A DNA stretch of 20,959 nucleotides from Chara braunii (lineage: Eukaryota > Streptophyta > Charophyceae > Charales > Characeae): positions 262,876 to 283,834 of the forward strand of contig BFEA01000975.1 of assembly GCA_003427395.1 (NCBI GenBank), in the 5' to 3' direction. Made by a program: the position numbers and the translations under genes. Of this stretch, positions 17,823 through 20,959 are shown piece after piece (position 1 is the stretch's first letter; every line of letters starts with the position of its first letter). A model generated the notes under the pieces. That model searched no databases, was not told where the DNA came from, and worked only from the letters and a program-made list of their open reading frames with translations.

Positions 17823-18660
17823 TGAGTAATGAGCATTTATCTGCCCTTACAAGTGGGGCGAATATATTCAGATTTCTGGGGCTTGATCTGCCCCTTCCAT
17901 CGATGTGCAATTGTGAGCATTAAATCTGCCCTTATAAGTGGGGCGAATACATTCAGATTTCTGGGCTTGATCTGCCCGTTCAATAGCTATGCAAGTTAAT
18001 AATGCAACTGTGAGCATTTATTTGCCCTTATAATTGGGGCGAATACATTCAAATTTCTGGGGCTTGATCTGCCTGTTCCATCGCTGTGCAACTGTGAGCA
18101 TTATTCTGGCCCTGATAAGTGGGGCGAATACGATCAGATTTTGGGAACTTAATATACCAGTTCAACCCCCATCTGATTATGAGCATCAATCCGCCCTGAG
18201 AAGTGGGGCGAATACATGCAGATTTTCGGGGCTTGATATGCCTGTTCCATTGCTGCGCAATTATGAGCATTAATCTGCCCTGAGAAGTGGGCCGAATACA
18301 TGCAGATTTTCGGGGCTTAATATGCCCGTTCCATTCCTGCGCAATTGTGATCATTAATCTTCCCTGAGAAGTGGGGCGAATACATGCAGAATTTGGGAGC
18401 TTGATACGCCCGTTCCATTCCTGTCTGATTCCGAGCATTAATCCGCCCTGAGAAGTGGGGTGAATACATGCAGACTTTGGTGGCTTAACATGCCCGTTCC
18501 ATTCCTGCGCAATTCTGAGTATAAATCTGCCCTGAAGAGTGGGGCTAATACTTGCAGATTTCTGGGCCAATATGCCAGTCCCATTCTTGACAAAATTGTA
18601 AGCATGAATCAGCTCTGAGAAGCGGGCCATATACATGCAGATCTGGGCCTGATATGTCCT
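17823..18660. repeat. 84-bp minisatellite, ten copies
   Basis: The core aagtggggcgaatac recurs at 17851, 17936, 18032, 18117, 18201, 18285, 18369, 18453, about 18537 and 18620. The spacing is 84-85 except for one 96-base unit with an insertion. Each unit also has tgagcattaatctgccc before the core and gcttgatatgcccgttccat after it. The exact 84-base spacing from copy 4 to copy 9 keeps a minus-strand frame open for 339 codons (18049-19068), giving a 28-residue repeat. That frame runs into Ser/Leu and Cys/Val low-complexity from the neighbouring microsatellites, so it is treated as non-coding. Confidence 0.93.
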
Positions 18661-18689
18661 CATCTTCCTCCTCATAATAATAGCAACGA

Positions 18690-18860
18690 ATCCTCCCCCC
18701 CACACACACACGCGCACACAAACACAGAGTGTGCGCAGTGAGAGAGAGAGGGAGAGAGAGAGTGTGTGTGAGGGAGAGAGGGACTGCAGGCAGAGAGAGG
18801 CAGCGAGAGAGAGGGACTGCGGGCAGCGAGAGACAGCGAGAGGGAGGAAGAGAAAGGGAG
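18690..18860. repeat. CA and GA microsatellite tract
   Basis: A cacacaca tract (about 18700-18725) passes into gagagaga runs interspersed with ggcagcgagag and gggactgcgggcag motifs. It lies beside the 84-bp minisatellite, as is common for unstable tracts. Confidence 0.85.
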
Positions 18861-20423
18861 AGGGTCTTAGCAAGAGAGAGAAGTCGAATAGGCAAAGGCG
18901 GGGAGTGAGGACTAATGCTATGAGTGTGTGCGTGCTTGAGAGTGCGCTCCGATCAGGAAACGACCAGGTATAGGGAAGAGAGACAGCGAACAGGCATGAA
19001 GTGAACACGGGAGGCGCAGTCACTGGAGGAAGGCCGTGCATCTTTCTCTGATCATGTTGAAGACTCATTCTGTTTTCCTGCAGGAGATTGTACTGAGGTA
19101 TCTTTGCATCTTGTTGGCGGAGACTCGACCTCCTTCACCCAATCGTTGACTGATCGAGCGGAGTTGGGGCCCCTCTCATCCTGCGTGCTTATTCCAGAAA
19201 TTTTCCCGTGGTACTCACACACACACAATCTGAGCAGGTTGGCTGGCATCGAGTAGAGAAATAAGAGAAGACTATGGGCATAGATTACTGCAGTAAGTGA
19301 AGGCTGGAGTTCCTACCGGCCCCCTGAACATTCCACTTTCGCTATTTTATTTATTTATTTTCTTCTTTATGCAGAATTATTTTCTGACGATCACTTGATA
19401 AGAAAGGAGTTTGAGAAACCAGCTTCGACCAGTCCTCTTAGATCGTGTAACTGAGCTTACCGCTGTACAGAGCGACGGCTCGCCACTCGTATGAGGGCCA
19501 CGTGTCCACTTGGCTGCAGAGTAGCGATCGGCAGGGCAGAACATGAACAACTCATGAGGGTTGGTGCATTGAACTGATCAAATTCAAGACTGCATATTGC
19601 AATCAGACTCGTTCTCAAACACACTTTTCATGCATGTAAACAGCAACGCAGTATACTGGCGACATGCGCCCACTCAAAACTCAGAGATATGGCTTTCAGA
19701 TACGAGTTCACTCTCGATTGGCTATGGCGACTTCAGCGCCCAAACATCTCACTGTTCACATACACTGGATCACCCTGGATATCCCACACGCATCTCTCTA
19801 ACTACAGCTATTGCAGCTATGGCTGCCTCTAACCTATCGCTATGCTAACTCCTCCTCTCTTGCCCACTGCGTCCTCCGGGCTCATCTGCGGACCTCCTTG
19901 CACAAGTCGCTGTGGCAGCGCTTCCGCATGGCTCACGCAGGAATGAATGAATGGCTGGGCGCTGCCTCTTGATTTAATCTTCAGAAACTCGTTGGTCTGC
20001 CCTTTGCCATCGGCCCTTGGTGCTCACAGTCCCCCTGTAGTACTTGCTGGACCGGACTGGGACTGACTGGACCTTCTGCTGACTGACTGTGGACTCACCG
20101 CTATCCTACCGACGTTGTACTGCTGTTGCACTGCGGTTTAGTCCACCACTTGCCTCACCACTTGACCACTTGCCCACTTGCCTACCTTCTAGAAGGTCTA
20201 CAGCTAAGATTCCGGAACTCGCTAAGACTCCTACGCTATAGACCTACAGATCGAACCCCTGCTGCCTATGGACCTACGACAGGCCTACCAACTGCCTACG
20301 AATACACAGGTCACAGGTTCAATTCCCGGGGTCTACACAGATACTGTACATGGGTAGGGTGAGGTCTAGGGATCGAACCCTGGGTACTGCATCCGCTACT
20401 GCTAAAAGGTGAAAACCGTTTCA
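18861..20423 (-). other. Unassigned DNA ending in the 3' LTR of the second chromovirus
   Basis: The end at 20423 is supported: on the minus strand TGAAACGG follows a purine-rich tract at 20436-20424, the expected start of a 3' LTR. The outer LTR boundary cannot be placed because there is no second copy. LTR-like sequence probably extends several hundred bases to the left. Inside are caagtgg-type short repeats (about 20143-20182), gactg repeats (about 20050-20095), and a B-box match GGTTCGATCCC on the minus strand (20379-20369). No gene is recognised between 18861 and 20423. Confidence 0.5.
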
Positions 20424-20436
20424 CTCCCGCCGTCCT
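20424..20436 (-). promoter_or_regulatory. Polypurine-like tract of the second chromovirus
   Basis: The minus strand reads AGGACGGCGGGAG just before TGAAACGG and 25 bases after the pol stop, the same spacing as in the first element. Two non-purines interrupt it, so it is a weaker tract. Confidence 0.65.
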
Positions 20437-20461
20437 AAATTCGAGGTCCTCCGAGAAAATT

Positions 20462-20959
20462 TCAGTCCAAGGCGGGACCTTTACCTTTCTTGTCACGCTC
20501 ATAGGCTCTGACTATGTCGGGAGCAGTTTCTAGAAGTTCTGCTTTCGTGAACCAGCGGTCGTCTTCCGGTTCCTGATAGGCAAACCGGACTTCATACTGT
20601 TTCAGGGGACGACCTCTACCTCCTGTCCTAAACACATCCTCTTCTACAATGCCCTCTATGTCATAGCTCCCATCCATATCCGGTGGGATCATGGATCTCC
20701 TGGAAGGGAACTGTTGACTAGTGACACACGGCAGCAGCTTTGAAGCATGGAACACAGGGTATGTGTGGAGGTGTGCTGGAATCTCAATGCTNTAGGACGG
20801 TCCATCCTCTCCGCCGTTGACTTCTAGAACCGGCCACGGTCCTCTATATGCAGGCAGTAACTTTTGCGAGATGTTTTCTTCCGGTGCAAGCTCTTTTGCT
20901 TTGACCCAGACTAAGTCGCCCACCTGAAACTGCGATGGGCGTCGGTGCTTGTTAGCCTG
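20462..20959 (-). CDS. pol: Second chromovirus pol, 3' end (partial)
   Basis: The frame is open from the window edge to TGA at 20464-20462, 165 residues, with one N near 20792. It begins with NKHRRPSQFQVGD, matching the end of the first element's integrase. It continues with a GPF-type segment (LLPAYRGPW), the IPAHLHTYPVFHASKL motif, and a chromodomain at about 20495-20665 (YDIEGIVEED ... YEVRFAYQEPEDDRWF ... APDIVRAYER). Unlike the first element, this end is not broken by a frameshift. The two are related but clearly diverged, so this is a different family or subfamily. The rest of pol and gag should lie beyond the window. Confidence 0.9.
   Translation of the reverse strand, partial: QANKHRRPSQFQVGDLVWVKAKELAPEENISQKLLPAYRGPWPVLEVNGGEDGPSXSIEIPAHLHTYPVFHASKLLPCVTSQQFPSRRSMIPPDMDGSYDIEGIVEEDVFRTGGRGRPLKQYEVRFAYQEPEDDRWFTKAELLETAPDIVRAYERDKKGKGPALD

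Noticed and set aside
17823-18660. CRISPR array
   Set aside because: The whole 84-bp unit repeats with no unique spacers, and the context is a eukaryotic genome; it is a minisatellite.
18049-19068. 339-codon repetitive protein on the minus strand
   Set aside because: Openness follows from an 84-base repeat period and CA/GA tracts; no recognisable domain is present.

Overview
The window looks like intergenic DNA from a large, repeat-rich plant-type nuclear genome. I found no convincing host protein gene. The evidence is: a Ty3/gypsy chromovirus with an integrase chromodomain, a U6 snRNA copy that is closest in sequence to plant U6, tRNA-like SINE boxes, minisatellites and isolated N bases typical of a draft assembly. 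A charophyte green alga such as Chara is my best guess, from the style of the retrotransposon proteins. That is an inference, not a demonstrated assignment.

Layout. 1-1255 is AT-rich unassigned DNA with one unrecognised open stretch. 1256-2253 is a solo LTR (TG...CA ends, 4-bp target duplication). 2254-4060 is unassigned apart from a 110-bp foldback, short tandem repeats and an A14 run. 4063-4400 holds two tandem tRNA-derived SINE-like units. 4757-4923 is a 5'-truncated U6 snRNA retropseudogene with an A-rich tail and a 15-bp target duplication. 4924-6386 is unassigned DNA with a 15-bp minisatellite and a (TG)n tract. 6387-13037 is a minus-strand chromovirus: gag at the high-coordinate end, then pol (protease, RT, RNase H, integrase, chromodomain), polypurine tract and 3' LTR. 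The 3' LTR belongs to the same family as the solo LTR. No matching 5' LTR is visible above 13037. 13038-17820 is unassigned DNA with a hairpin cluster, an AT-rich block and a 93-bp direct repeat. 17823-18660 is a ten-copy ~84-bp minisatellite, followed by CA/GA microsatellites. 18860-20423 is unassigned and includes the inner end of a second element's LTR. 20424-20959 is the 3' end of a second, same-orientation chromovirus that runs off the window.

Functional reading. The main chromovirus is decayed: two in-frame TGA codons and a homopolymer frameshift in gag, a changed protease active-site motif, and a one-base frameshift before the chromodomain. It still shows informative design features. 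At the gag/pol junction the canonical slippery heptamer GGGAAAC lies 12 bases before the gag stop, in exactly the phase needed for -1 frameshifting into pol, and two stem-loops follow it. Both LTR copies carry a perfect three-unit heat-shock element, which suggests heat-inducible transcription. The U6 copy, with its tail and target duplication, indicates that LINE-type reverse transcription acted on cellular RNAs in this genome.
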